In this document: piece after piece, positions 8,411-16,514 of the stretch
Numbering within the stretch: position 1 is the stretch's first letter
How the letters are laid out: every line of letters starts with the position of its first letter
Assembly: GCF_002844595.1 (NCBI RefSeq)
Contig: NZ_PJNW01000004.1
Span: 124,001 to 188,000, forward strand
Length of the DNA: 64,000 nt
Direction of reading: 5' to 3'
Origin: Pleomorphomonas diazotrophica
Lineage (GTDB): Bacteria > Pseudomonadota > Alphaproteobacteria > Rhizobiales > Pleomorphomonadaceae
Made by a program: the position numbers and the translations under genes
The notes under the pieces: generated by a model
What the model saw: only the letters and a program-made list of their open reading frames with translations
The model's database searches: none
Told to the model about the DNA's origin: nothing

Positions 8411-9164
8411 TCGGAAAGAAGGGCGAGACGCGGCGCTGATAGGCGCGGAACGTCTCGCCCCGGCTTTCCAGCATGTGGCGCTCCAGCGGCGGAATGCCGG
8501 AGACATGGACCAGCAGCCAGTAGATCGAGACCGGCGCCACCAGCACGAGGGCGGTGCGTCCGTCAAAGGCGATGCCGATCACGGCGATGCCCACCCAGAC
8601 CAGCCACTCGAAGAAGTAGTTCGGGTGGCGCGACCAGCCCCACAAGCCGCGATCGCAGACCGCCCCGGCCTTGTCGCGCCGGAAGGCGGCGAGCTGGCGG
8701 TCGGCCTGCCATTCGCCGAACAGAGCGATCAGGACGATGGCGACGCCGAGGCCATCCTGCCAATCGAGCGGGCCAGGACGCGCGGCCGCCGCCGCTGCCG
8801 ACAGCGCCAGCAGCCAGCCGGCGATGGCCTGCATTTGCAGGAAGACGAAGAGCTTGCGCGGCGCCGCCTCTCCCCAGTCGCGGCGTAGGGCCGCATAGCG
8901 CGGATCGTCGGCGCCGCTTTTCAGCGTGCGCGTGACGAGGTGACGGCCGAGGCGAACCGCCCAGATGGCAACCAGCGCCGATATGACAAGCGGACGCTCG
9001 AAGGGGCCGGAAAGGGTGAGGATCAGCGTCAGCGTGGCGGCGCCGGTCGAAATCGCCCAGATGCCGTCGATGAAGCCGGAGCGGCGCGTCTGCTCAGCGA
9101 TGACCGCCGCCGCGCCCATCGCCACCACCAGGATCGCCAGCGAGAGAAGGGCGCCAAGCAGCAT
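8373..9164 (-). CDS. DUF1295-family membrane protein (steroid 5-alpha-reductase-like)
   Basis: The 263-residue polytopic protein belongs to the DUF1295 group, related to steroid 5-alpha-reductases and ICMT methyltransferases. The C-terminal part carries the signature WGWSRHPNYFFEWLVWVG and a final RVSPFFPIKPK, typical of a cofactor-binding region. It begins two bases after the chrR stop, so it is the third gene of the rpoE-chrR operon. That context suggests a lipid-modifying reductase in the sigma-E response. The start at 9164 (MLLGALLSLAIL) was chosen because upstream sequence in frame is arginine-rich antisense of chrR. Confidence 0.88.
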   Translation of the reverse strand: MLLGALLSLAILVVAMGAAAVIAEQTRRSGFIDGIWAISTGAATLTLILTLSGPFERPLVISALVAIWAVRLGRHLVTRTLKSGADDPRYAALRRDWGEAAPRKLFVFLQMQAIAGWLLALSAAAAAARPGPLDWQDGLGVAIVLIALFGEWQADRQLAAFRRDKAGAVCDRGLWGWSRHPNYFFEWLVWVGIAVIGIAFDGRTALVLVAPVSIYWLLVHVSGIPPLERHMLESRGETFRAYQRRVSPFFPIKPKTIETERDS

Positions 9165-9166
9165 GG

Positions 9167-9817
9167 CTAGAGGCCGATCAGCGGGCTGACGAGGCGGCCG
9201 ATCAGGCCGTGCGGCCTGAGGCGGCCCTCGATGGAGGCGAGGCAGATGCAGGTTTCCTCGCCGGTGACGACCGGGGTGTGGTGGGTATCGTCGTCCTCCT
9301 CGGCGAGGTCGCCGGCGGCGCAACGCCCATGCTCGTCCTCGAAGGCGCCTTGCAGCACCAGCGTCAGTTCCTCGCCGGAGTGTCCGTGGGTGGGCATGCG
9401 CTTGCCGGCGGCGATCTTCAGGAGAATGAGGTTGGTGGCGGGGTCCTCCGGCACGTCGAGGCGGGCGAAGGCCATGCCCGGCCCCATCCAGCGCCAGCCG
9501 GAGGTCGCCCGGTCGGCGATCGGGGCGGGCAGGTAGATGCCGAGGTCGCGGACCGGGCGCCCGGCCGGCGCCGGTGCGGCGGCGGGACGCTTCTCGCCCA
9601 GGCGGGCCAGCGTCCGCTCGAACAGGCGGGCGTCGAGGTCGGAGGGCGGCAGGTCTTCAAGCAGCAGGCCACCGAGCGCCAGCATGTCGCGCTGGGTGGC
9701 GGTGCAGTCGTCGCAGAGCGCGAGATGGCTTTCCACCACCAGCGCGGCGGCCGGCGACAGCGTTCCGGCCACATAGCGGGCCATCAGTTCGGGGCTGGGG
9801 TGGCGGCTCAAGGTCAT
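9167..9817 (-). CDS. chrR: Anti-sigma factor ChrR (zinc-binding, cupin)
   Basis: This 216-residue protein binds and inhibits RpoE until singlet oxygen or certain peroxides trigger its loss. The N-terminal zinc-binding anti-sigma domain has His6, His31, Cys35 and Cys38, matching the ligand set described for Rhodobacter sphaeroides ChrR. The C-terminal cupin-like domain carries THGHSGEELTL (about residues 143-152) and a later HH pair, the second metal site needed for the singlet-oxygen response. The gene overlaps the rpoE stop by 4 bases, so the partners are made in coupled fashion. Confidence 0.95.
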   Translation of the reverse strand: MTLSRHPSPELMARYVAGTLSPAAALVVESHLALCDDCTATQRDMLALGGLLLEDLPPSDLDARLFERTLARLGEKRPAAAPAPAGRPVRDLGIYLPAPIADRATSGWRWMGPGMAFARLDVPEDPATNLILLKIAAGKRMPTHGHSGEELTLVLQGAFEDEHGRCAAGDLAEEDDDTHHTPVVTGEETCICLASIEGRLRPHGLIGRLVSPLIGL

Positions 9818-10389
9818 GACGGCTCGTCGAGCAGGTGGCGCAGGCGGTTCATGGCGAGGCGGACGCGCGACTTGACGGTGCCGAGCGGGATGCCGAGCGC
9901 TTTCGCGATTTCACTCTGCGGCGATTGGGAGAAAAAGGAGAGGGCGATCACCTCCGCCTGTTCGGCCGGCAGGCGGTCGAGGGCGCGGCGCACCCGCGTC
10001 TCCTCCTCGCGGCTGATGATCTCGCCCTCGGCCGAGGGGCTTGGGTCTATGTCGACCACCGGTTCGGCATTGGCGAAGCTGCGGGCCAGCCGGCGGCGGC
10101 GATCGATGCCGAGGTTGCGGCAGATGGTGAAGATCCAGGTGGAGACGGCGCCCGCCTCGGCGTCGAACTGACCGGCCTTGCGCCAGACGGCGAGCATGGT
10201 GTCCTGGATCAGGTCGTCGCAGTCGCTGGCGCCGAAGCCCTGCCGGGCGAGGAAGGTCTTGAGGCGCGGCGCGTAGAAGGCGAACAGCCGTGCAAAGGCC
10301 TGCCGGTCGCCGGCCTCGGCAATGGCCGCGATGAGGCGCGCCGCCTCGGCCCGGTCGAACGGACGTTCCGCTTCGCTCGCCGGTCTCAT
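9814..10389 (-). CDS. rpoE: ECF sigma factor RpoE of the singlet-oxygen response
   Basis: The 191-residue sigma factor has region 2 (DDLIQDTMLAVWRKAGQFDAEAGAVSTWIFTICRN split over residues 60-100) and region 4 (LPAEQAEVIALSFF, then GIPLGTVKSRVRLAMNRLR). It pairs with ChrR downstream. Start ATG 10389 is preferred over ATG 10452: the candidate sigma-E promoter at 10458-10486 would start transcription near 10450, leaving no leader for the longer form. It probably activates its own operon, the divergent oxidase operon and the DUF2177 gene. Confidence 0.94.
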   Translation of the reverse strand: MRPASEAERPFDRAEAARLIAAIAEAGDRQAFARLFAFYAPRLKTFLARQGFGASDCDDLIQDTMLAVWRKAGQFDAEAGAVSTWIFTICRNLGIDRRRRLARSFANAEPVVDIDPSPSAEGEIISREEETRVRRALDRLPAEQAEVIALSFFSQSPQSEIAKALGIPLGTVKSRVRLAMNRLRHLLDEPS

Positions 10390-10457
10390 GGAACTGACCG
10401 ACCGCGTTGCAGTTTCAACCAGAAGAAATGAGTTCGCCCGTTCACGTCTCATGCCTC

Positions 10458-10486
10458 TTCTACGCAAGACCCGCAGCACCGGATCA
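10458..10486 (-). promoter_or_regulatory. Candidate autoregulated RpoE promoter of rpoE-chrR
   Basis: Read on the minus strand: TGATCC (complement of 10481-10486), 16 bases, CGTAGAA (complement of 10458-10464). It lies about 70 bases before the rpoE start at 10389. The same hexamer, spacer length and heptamer occur in the divergent promoter at 10530-10558. Confidence 0.75.
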
Positions 10487-10529
10487 CCGGTGGTCGGGAT
10501 AAGCTGCGACCAGTTTCGCAGGGCCGCTG

Positions 10530-10558
10530 TGATCCTTTGCTTGGGTCCGCTCGTAGAA
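10530..10558 (+). promoter_or_regulatory. Candidate RpoE promoter of the FAD oxidase-DUF1365-cfa operon
   Basis: TGATCC at 10530-10535, a 16-base spacer, then CGTAGAA at 10552-10558, 38 bases before the start at 10597. It is an exact architectural twin of the promoter facing rpoE, so the two operons are probably induced together. Confidence 0.75.
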
Positions 10559-10596
10559 TGGATCGTACAGCAGTTTCAGCGGTAAGCGGAGTTCCC

Positions 10597-11940
10597 ATGC
10601 GCGACGCGACGAAGGATACCGACAGGCGGCTGGAGATCGCGGTGATCGGGTCGGGCATTTCCGGCCTGTCGGCGGCCTGGCTTCTGTCCGACCGGCACGA
10701 TGTGACGCTCTACGAGATCGACCGGCGGCTCGGCGGCCACAGCAACACCGTGCTGGCCCCGACCAGCGGCGCCTCCATTCCGGTCGACACCGGCTTCATC
10801 GTCTATAACGAGGTCACCTATCCCAACCTCACGGCCCTCTTCCTCCACCTCGGGGTGGAAACCCAGGCGACCGAGATGTCCTTCGCCGTGTCGATCGACA
10901 GCGGCCGCCTCGAGTATGCCGGCTCCGACCTCGCCGGCCTCCTCGCCCAGCGATCCAATCTCCTGCGCCCGCGCTTCTACGCCATGATGGCCGACCTCCT
11001 GCGCTTCTATCGGCGGGCGCCGGGCGATCTCGGCAAGCTGGAGGGCGTCACACTCGCCGACTATCTCGATGCCAACGGCTACGGCCGCGCCTTCCGCGAG
11101 GACCACCTCTATCCGATGGCGGCGGCCATCTGGTCGACGCCGGCCGCCGATGTCGGCGCCTATCCAGCCGAGGCCTTCATCCGCTTCTGCGACAACCACG
11201 GCCTCCTGAAGCTCAGCGATCGGCCGGAGTGGCGGACGGTGAAGGGCGGCAGCCGGAGCTATGTCTCCCGCCTTGCCGAGCCGCTCAGCGGGCGGGTGAT
11301 GATCGGCCGCAACGTCAGGATCGTCGAGCGGTCGGCGGCCGGCGTCGTGATAGAGGACGGGACGGTGAAGCGCCGCTTCGACAAGGTGCTGGTCGCCTGC
11401 CATGCCGATCAGGCCCTCGAGGTCGTCAAGGCGCCGACGGAGGCCGAGAGTCGCATCCTCGGCGCTTTCCGCTACAGCCGAAACTACGCCGTGCTGCATG
11501 GCGACGAGCGGCTGATGCCGCGCCGGCGGGCGGCCTGGTCGGCCTGGAACTATCTTGCCGAGAGCGACCGCTCGTCAGGCCCGTCGGTCACCTACTGGAT
11601 GAACCGGCTGCAGCACATCGACCCGTCGGTGCCGCTGTTCGTGACGCTCAATCCGCTTGTCGAGCCGCGCCTCGACCGCGTCTACAGCCACTTCACCTAC
11701 GAGCACCCTTTGTTCGACCAGGGCGCCATCGAGGCGCAGCGGCAACTCTGGTCGTTGCAGGGCGTCGGCAACGTCTGGTTCGCCGGCGCCTATTTCGGGG
11801 CGGGCTTTCACGAGGACGGATTGCAGGCCGGCCTCGCCGCCGCCGAGGCGATGGGCAAGGTGCGCCGCCCCTGGCAGGTGAAGGGTGAATCCGGCCGCAT
11901 CCACATCGGTCCGGACATCTGGGGCGAGGCGGCCGAATGA
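10597..11940 (+). CDS. FAD-dependent amine-oxidase-like protein (COG2907)
   Basis: The 447-residue flavoprotein starts with a dinucleotide-binding motif (AVIGSGISGLSAAWLL, residues 14-29), followed by YEIDRRLGGHSNTV. The C-terminal FAD motif lies in VWFAGAYFGAGFHEDGLQAG. This family sits next to DUF1365 and Cfa-like genes in many bacteria, and members of the RpoE regulon of R. sphaeroides with this context have been tied to modified (including furan) fatty acids. ATG 10597 has a GGAG site 7 bases upstream. The substrate here is inferred to be a membrane lipid acyl chain. Confidence 0.88.
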   Translation: MRDATKDTDRRLEIAVIGSGISGLSAAWLLSDRHDVTLYEIDRRLGGHSNTVLAPTSGASIPVDTGFIVYNEVTYPNLTALFLHLGVETQATEMSFAVSIDSGRLEYAGSDLAGLLAQRSNLLRPRFYAMMADLLRFYRRAPGDLGKLEGVTLADYLDANGYGRAFREDHLYPMAAAIWSTPAADVGAYPAEAFIRFCDNHGLLKLSDRPEWRTVKGGSRSYVSRLAEPLSGRVMIGRNVRIVERSAAGVVIEDGTVKRRFDKVLVACHADQALEVVKAPTEAESRILGAFRYSRNYAVLHGDERLMPRRRAAWSAWNYLAESDRSSGPSVTYWMNRLQHIDPSVPLFVTLNPLVEPRLDRVYSHFTYEHPLFDQGAIEAQRQLWSLQGVGNVWFAGAYFGAGFHEDGLQAGLAAAEAMGKVRRPWQVKGESGRIHIGPDIWGEAAE

Positions 11941-12713
11941 CCCCCGCCCTCTACGTCGGCGAGGTTCTGCACCGTCGCCTCAGGCCGACGCCTCACAGCC
12001 TGAAATACGGCGTCTACATGCTTCACGCCGATCTCGACCGGCTGGACGAGCTTCGGCGGGCGAGCCGGCTGCTGTCGGTGAACCGCTGGAATCTGCTGTC
12101 GTTCCACGAAGCCGATCATGGTCCGGCCGGCGAGGGGCGGCTGGCAACGCGCATCCGGCGGCTAGCCGACGAGCGCCGCCTAGCCTGGGACGGAACCGAG
12201 CTCACGCTGATCGCCATGCCGCGCCTTCTCGGCTTCGTGTTCAATCCGCTCACCCTCTATTTCTGCCGCAATGCCGACGGCCGGCTCGCCGCCGTCATCT
12301 ACGAGGTGCGCAACACTTTCGGCGGCATGCATCATTATGCCGAGACGGTCGCTCCGGACGCGGCCGGTACCATCCATCAGGCGGCGGAGAAGCAGTTCTA
12401 CGTCTCGCCCTTCCTGCCGATGGAGATGCGCTACCGCTTCCACGTCAAGCCGCCGGGCGAGCGCTTCACCATCGCCATCGAGGATCACGACCGGGACGGC
12501 CTGATGCTGACGGCGTCCATGTCGCTGACGCGCCAAGCGCTCGGCGACCGGGCGCTCGCCGGCCTCTTCCTCCGCTTTCCGCTGATGACGCTGAAGGTGG
12601 TGGCAGGCATCCACTGGGAGGCGCTGAAGCTGTGGCGGAAGCGCATTCCCTTCCATTCCCGCCCCGGTGGCGGCCCCAAGGGGTTCAATCCAACGGAAAG
12701 GTCATCCGGATGA
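11937..12713 (+). CDS. DUF1365-family protein
   Basis: The 258-residue protein overlaps the preceding gene by ATGA. It shows DUF1365 hallmarks: an N-terminal YVGEVLHRRLRPTPHSLKYGVYML, the central MPRLLGFVFNPLTLYFC, and FGGMHHYAE followed by KQFYVSPFLPM. The enzymatic role is unproven. The constant neighbourhood with the FAD oxidase and Cfa-type methyltransferase suggests a step in acyl-chain modification. No signal peptide or clear membrane helix is seen. Confidence 0.92.
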   Translation: MTPALYVGEVLHRRLRPTPHSLKYGVYMLHADLDRLDELRRASRLLSVNRWNLLSFHEADHGPAGEGRLATRIRRLADERRLAWDGTELTLIAMPRLLGFVFNPLTLYFCRNADGRLAAVIYEVRNTFGGMHHYAETVAPDAAGTIHQAAEKQFYVSPFLPMEMRYRFHVKPPGERFTIAIEDHDRDGLMLTASMSLTRQALGDRALAGLFLRFPLMTLKVVAGIHWEALKLWRKRIPFHSRPGGGPKGFNPTERSSG

Positions 12714-13945
12714 CGTCGCTGTCGATCTCAACGCTCATCCCTTCGATCGTCGGCCTGGCATTGCCGACCCGGCTGCGCGTTTCCCTGGTGGAGCGCATGC
12801 TCGGTCATATCGATCGCGGGCGCCTGTCCGTGGTACTGCCGGACGGAACGCAGCTTGCGGCGGCCGGCCGCGAGCCCGGCGCGGTGGCCGAACTCAGGAT
12901 CCTGCGCTGGCGGGCGGTGATCCGCCTGCTGACCGGTGGCGACGTCGGCTTTGCCGAAGCCTATGTCGACGGCGACTGGGACACGCCGGACCTCGTCGCA
13001 TTCCTCACTCTTTGCGCCGACAATCTCGACAGGCTGAATACGGCCGCTAAACCCTCATGGCCGGTACGGCTGGCGCGTCGCCTCCTCATGCTGATGCGCC
13101 GCAACTCCAAGGCCGGCAGCCGGCGCAACATCATGGCCCACTACGACCTCGGCAACGCCTTCTTCGCCGAGTGGCTCGACCGGGAGATGATCTATTCTTC
13201 GGCGCTCTACGAGGAGGGCGACGATCTCGAAGCCGCCCAGCGGCGCAAGTTCCAGCGCATCGCCGCCATGCTGCATCTCGACGGTAGTCAGTCGGTGCTG
13301 GAAATCGGCTGCGGCTGGGGCGGGCTTGCCGCCTATCTCGCCGATGCCGGCGCGCGTTCGGTGCGCGGAATCACGCTGTCGCCGGCCCAGATCGAGGTGG
13401 CCGAGGAAAAGGTGCAGCGGCGCGGGCTCGACGGTCAGGTGTCGCTGGAACTGCGAGACTACCGCGACATCGAAGGGCAATACGACCGCGTGGTGTCGAT
13501 CGAGATGTTCGAGGCGGTGGGCGAGGCCTACTGGCGCGGCTATTTCGACAAGCTCCGGCAGGCGCTGAAGCCTGGGGGAAGGGCGGTGCTGCAGGTGATC
13601 ACCATCGCCGACGACCGCTTCGAGCACTACCGCAGCCATCCCGACATGATCCAGACGCTGGTCTTCCCCGGCGGCATGCTGCCGAGCCAGACGATCTTCG
13701 CCGATGTGGCGAAAGAGGCAGGCCTTGCGCTCACCGACCGCCTCGACTTCGGCCTCTCCTATGCCAAGACGCTGGCCGACTGGCGCCAGCGCTTCGAGGC
13801 CGCCTGGCCGCGCATCGCCAACCTTGGCTACTCCCCCGCCTTCAAGCGCCTCTGGTCCTACTACCTCGCCTACTGCGAGGCCGGGTTCCGGACGGGGCGC
13901 ATCGACGTGAGCCTTTATGCGCTGGAGCCGGTGGGGAGCTCCTAA
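12710..13945 (+). CDS. cfa: Cyclopropane-fatty-acyl-phospholipid synthase family methyltransferase
   Basis: This 411-residue SAM-dependent enzyme acts on unsaturated acyl chains of phospholipids. An N-terminal lipid-binding part (GDVGFAEAYVDGDWDTPDL, about residues 77-95) precedes the methyltransferase fold with motif I EIGCGWGGLAAYLA (about 200) and VVSIEMFEAVG. The ATG overlaps the DUF1365 stop as ATGA. Under the inferred RpoE control it could make cyclopropane, methyl-branched or furan-precursor fatty acids; sequence alone does not distinguish classical Cfa from the UfaM-type methylase. Confidence 0.92.
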   Translation: MTSLSISTLIPSIVGLALPTRLRVSLVERMLGHIDRGRLSVVLPDGTQLAAAGREPGAVAELRILRWRAVIRLLTGGDVGFAEAYVDGDWDTPDLVAFLTLCADNLDRLNTAAKPSWPVRLARRLLMLMRRNSKAGSRRNIMAHYDLGNAFFAEWLDREMIYSSALYEEGDDLEAAQRRKFQRIAAMLHLDGSQSVLEIGCGWGGLAAYLADAGARSVRGITLSPAQIEVAEEKVQRRGLDGQVSLELRDYRDIEGQYDRVVSIEMFEAVGEAYWRGYFDKLRQALKPGGRAVLQVITIADDRFEHYRSHPDMIQTLVFPGGMLPSQTIFADVAKEAGLALTDRLDFGLSYAKTLADWRQRFEAAWPRIANLGYSPAFKRLWSYYLAYCEAGFRTGRIDVSLYALEPVGSS

Positions 13946-13996
13946 ACTTGTTGTGCCGATGGCTGTATAGTGGTCGCCCACGCAGAGGGGGAACCA

Positions 13997-14164
13997 GTGC
14001 CGATCCATCGCGACGACGAACAGTCAATCCTCAAGCCGGTGAAGCGCAAGGACCTTTTGGAGGTTCTCGCCGAGCTTCAGCCGCTCGCCGCGGAAGATCA
14101 GTTCCCGGAGATCGATGACATGCCGCTGCCTCAGTCTATCTTCCCCGAGGACACCAACAGGTAG
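13997..14164 (+). CDS. Orphan antitoxin-like small protein
   Basis: The 55-residue product ends in EDQFPEIDDMPLPQSIFPED, resembling the acidic toxin-binding tails of VapB/Phd-type antitoxins, preceded by LLEVLAELQPL. It begins at GTG 13997 after a purine-rich GAGGGGGAA site. No toxin partner is adjacent: the next gene is a convergent methyltransferase whose 3' end it overlaps by 34 bases. It could be a relic of a toxin-antitoxin module or act on a toxin elsewhere. Short length makes the call uncertain. Confidence 0.5.
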   Translation: MPIHRDDEQSILKPVKRKDLLEVLAELQPLAAEDQFPEIDDMPLPQSIFPEDTNR

Positions 14165-14910
14165 AGCGAGCCGCGATAGGTCGGCTGGTGGCGGAGGGGG
14201 GCGTATTTGGCGTCCCAGATGCCGGACTTGAGGTCGGAGGCGAGGTGGGCGACGGCGGCGTCCGCCTCGTCGGGCGTGATGAAGCTCCAGGCCGAGCAGG
14301 AGAGGCGGGCGGCTGGTTCCAGCAGCCTTTCCGGCCGGCCGTAATAGGCTTCGTTGAAGCCGTCGCGGCAGTCGAAGGGGATGGGAACGGCGATGCGCTC
14401 GACCGGCGTGCCCAAGCCATCGGCGACCCTGTCGAACGACGGATAGCGGCGCGCCTCGGTGGTGAGCACCTTCGGAGCGTAGTCGGAGAGCCAGAAGGCT
14501 TCCACTTCATTGGGGTCACAGGTGAGAATGACCACCGGCCCGCGCGTGACGCGGCGTACTTCCCGGAGGCCGGCTTCGAGGTCGGCCCACTGGTGGATGG
14601 TGAAGCTCGCCATGGCCGCGTCGAAAGCGTCATCGGCAAAGGGCAGGTGCTCGGCGGTGGCGTCGATGGCCGGTGCTAGGTGGGCCGGCCGCTGCGCCCG
14701 CATCGAGGCCGATGGCTCGACGGGGGTGACCTCACGATCGAGAGGCTCGTAGGATCCGGCGCCCGCGCCGACATTGAGCACGGTCCTAGCCGGGCCGAGC
14801 GCCTCGGCGATCATGGCGGCGATGCGCGGGTCGGGCTGGCGATAGGCGCTGTAGGAGTGTCCGATCCGGCCGTAATCGGCGTCGCCGGCGCTGCCGTCCT
14901 GATGGCGCAT
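14131..14910 (-). CDS. Class I SAM-dependent methyltransferase
   Basis: The 259-residue protein carries motif I VLNVGAGAGSYEP (about residues 41-53), then EPSASM, and FDAAMASFTIHQWADLEAGLREVRRV, the pattern of Methyltransf_11 (UbiE/BioC-like) enzymes. Start ATG 14910 has the ribosome site AGGGAGAA just upstream; the frame also has ATG 14949 but with no such site. The substrate is unknown. Confidence 0.88.
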   Translation of the reverse strand: MRHQDGSAGDADYGRIGHSYSAYRQPDPRIAAMIAEALGPARTVLNVGAGAGSYEPLDREVTPVEPSASMRAQRPAHLAPAIDATAEHLPFADDAFDAAMASFTIHQWADLEAGLREVRRVTRGPVVILTCDPNEVEAFWLSDYAPKVLTTEARRYPSFDRVADGLGTPVERIAVPIPFDCRDGFNEAYYGRPERLLEPAARLSCSAWSFITPDEADAAVAHLASDLKSGIWDAKYAPLRHQPTYRGSLYLLVSSGKID

Positions 14911-14991
14911 CGCTTTCTCCCTGTCCTGTCGGAAGACATCATACGACAAGCGGAGGGCGCCGGTCAGGAAAAATGCAATTAGGGAGAGAAG

Positions 14992-15068
14992 TGGTAGCAG
15001 CGGGCGGAATCGAACCGCCGACCTACGGGTTATGAGTCCGTCGCTCTAACCAACTGAGCTACACTGCC
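14992..15068 (-). tRNA. tRNA with CAT anticodon (elongator Met or Ile2)
   Basis: A 77-nt cloverleaf on the minus strand begins GGCAGTGTAGCTCAG and ends with an encoded CCA (complement of 14992-14994). D-stem GCTC/GAGC, T-arm GGCGG-TTCGATT-CCGCC and the anticodon loop CTCATAA are clear. It is not an initiator (no C1-A72 mismatch; G1 faces T72). Elongator Met and lysidine-modified Ile2 both use CAT and cannot be separated by eye. The last pair of the anticodon stem is an A-C mismatch. Confidence 0.93.
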
Positions 15069-15248
15069 ACGACCCACCGGCTGGCCGGCGGAAAGTGCGC
15101 CGATATAAGGGCGGGGGAGGGGGGCTGTCAAGCGCCATCGACCCCGTAATGACCCTTTGCCGGCGGTGCTTGACGGGGCACGAAAAGCCGGGCTCGCCGA
15201 GCTGCGTCCATCGGCCTTGACCCGTGGCGACGGGCGGGATTCCATCCG

Positions 15249-16457
15249 ATGATGAAGCGAATCGCAGTCCTCCTCGCCACGGCGTTGGCACTTCTCCCCC
15301 AGGCGGCCTCGGCGGCCGATGCCGGCTTTTCCCGCTGGCTTGAAAGCAAGGTCTGGCCGGCGGCCGAGGCGTCCGGCGTCAGCCGCGCCACCTTCGAGGC
15401 GGCGGTGGTGGGGCTCGAACCCGACCTTGGCCTACCCGATCTCAAGCCGACCGGCGGCAGCAACGCCTTCCAGGCCGAGTTCAGGAGCCCGGCCGCCTAT
15501 CTCGCCGACAGCAAGCTCGACGGTCTCGCCGCCGGCGCGCGCAAGCGGTTCGCCGCCAACCGGGCCGTGCTCGACAGGGTGGCCCGGGCGACCGGCGTGC
15601 CCCAGGGCATCGTGCTGGCCATCTGGGGCAAGGAATCGGCCTTCGGCGCCGCCAGGATCGAGAAGGACGCCGTCCGCACGCTGGCGACGCAGGCCTACAT
15701 GGGCTCGCGCCGCGCCGAGTTCTTCCCCGAGCTCCTGGCGGCCCTCCGCATCCTGGAGGAAGAGCATATCTCCCGCGTCGCCATGAAAAGTTCCTGGGCC
15801 GGCGCGCTGGGCCAGCCGCAGTTCATGCCGTCGAAGTTTCTCACCGACGCGGTGGACGGCAATGGCGACGGTCGTCGCGACATCTGGCGCTCGACGCCGG
15901 ACGTGCTTGCCTCGATCGGCCATTATCTGAAATCGCGCGGCTGGAAGCCCGGCGTACCCTGGGGCGTCGAGGTGCGGCTGCCGGCCTCGGTGGCTTGCAG
16001 CCTGGAAGGGCCGGACCAGGGCCAGCCGCTCGCGGCCTGGGTGAGGGCCGGGGTGACGCGCGCCGATGGCGGGCCGCTCGCCATGGACGATGTCGGTCCG
16101 GTCGGCCACCTGTTGATGCCGGCCGGGCGGATGGGGCCGGCCTTCCTGGTGTCGGACAACTTCTATGTGCTGAAGGCCTATAACGAATCCGACGTCTACG
16201 CGCTGACCATCGGCATGGTCGGCGATCGGCTGAGCGGGTCGCAGAAGATCCGAGGCAGTTGGGGCAAGGTGGGCGGCTTCAGCCGCAGCGACGTCCGGAC
16301 GGTGCAGACGCGGCTCGAGGGCATGGGCCACGACGTCGGCACGGCCGACGGGCTCGTCGGCTTCCGCACCCGCGTCGCCATCGGTCGCTGGCAGGCCAAG
16401 AACGGACTACCCGTCACCTGCTATCCCGACAAGGCTGTGATCTCGGCGCTGAAATGA
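15249..16457 (+). CDS. Lytic murein transglycosylase, MltB family, with peptidoglycan-binding domain
   Basis: The 402-residue periplasmic enzyme cleaves glycan strands of murein with formation of 1,6-anhydro ends. A signal peptide (MMKRIAVLLATALALLPQAASA) leads to the SLT_2/MltB domain with catalytic Glu in AIWGKESAFG (about residue 125) and WAGALGQPQFMPSKFL. The last 60 residues form a PG_binding_1 domain (RSDVRTVQTRLEGMGHDVGTADGLVG). It is monocistronic, ended by a hairpin at 16470. Confidence 0.93.
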   Translation: MMKRIAVLLATALALLPQAASAADAGFSRWLESKVWPAAEASGVSRATFEAAVVGLEPDLGLPDLKPTGGSNAFQAEFRSPAAYLADSKLDGLAAGARKRFAANRAVLDRVARATGVPQGIVLAIWGKESAFGAARIEKDAVRTLATQAYMGSRRAEFFPELLAALRILEEEHISRVAMKSSWAGALGQPQFMPSKFLTDAVDGNGDGRRDIWRSTPDVLASIGHYLKSRGWKPGVPWGVEVRLPASVACSLEGPDQGQPLAAWVRAGVTRADGGPLAMDDVGPVGHLLMPAGRMGPAFLVSDNFYVLKAYNESDVYALTIGMVGDRLSGSQKIRGSWGKVGGFSRSDVRTVQTRLEGMGHDVGTADGLVGFRTRVAIGRWQAKNGLPVTCYPDKAVISALK

Positions 16458-16469
16458 GGCCCAATCAAA

Positions 16470-16489
16470 GGGGGCGCCGAAGCGCCCCC
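16470..16489. terminator. Hairpin terminator between convergent transglycosylase and hsp20 genes
   Basis: An 8-bp perfect stem GGGGGCGC/GCGCCCCC closes a CGAA tetraloop. It sits between two convergent stop codons (16457 and 16515), so it may serve both directions; the T-rich tail is weak on either strand. Confidence 0.7.
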
Positions 16490-16514
16490 TCATCATTGCT
16501 GGCTCGTCATATGA

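Noticed and set aside
10390-10479. Longer N-terminus for rpoE
   Set aside because: It would cover the inferred sigma-E promoter, and sigma-factor homology begins after 10389.
14992-15068. Initiator tRNA-fMet
   Set aside because: The first base is G facing T72, lacking the C-A mismatch of initiators, and the three G-C pairs at the anticodon stem are not present.
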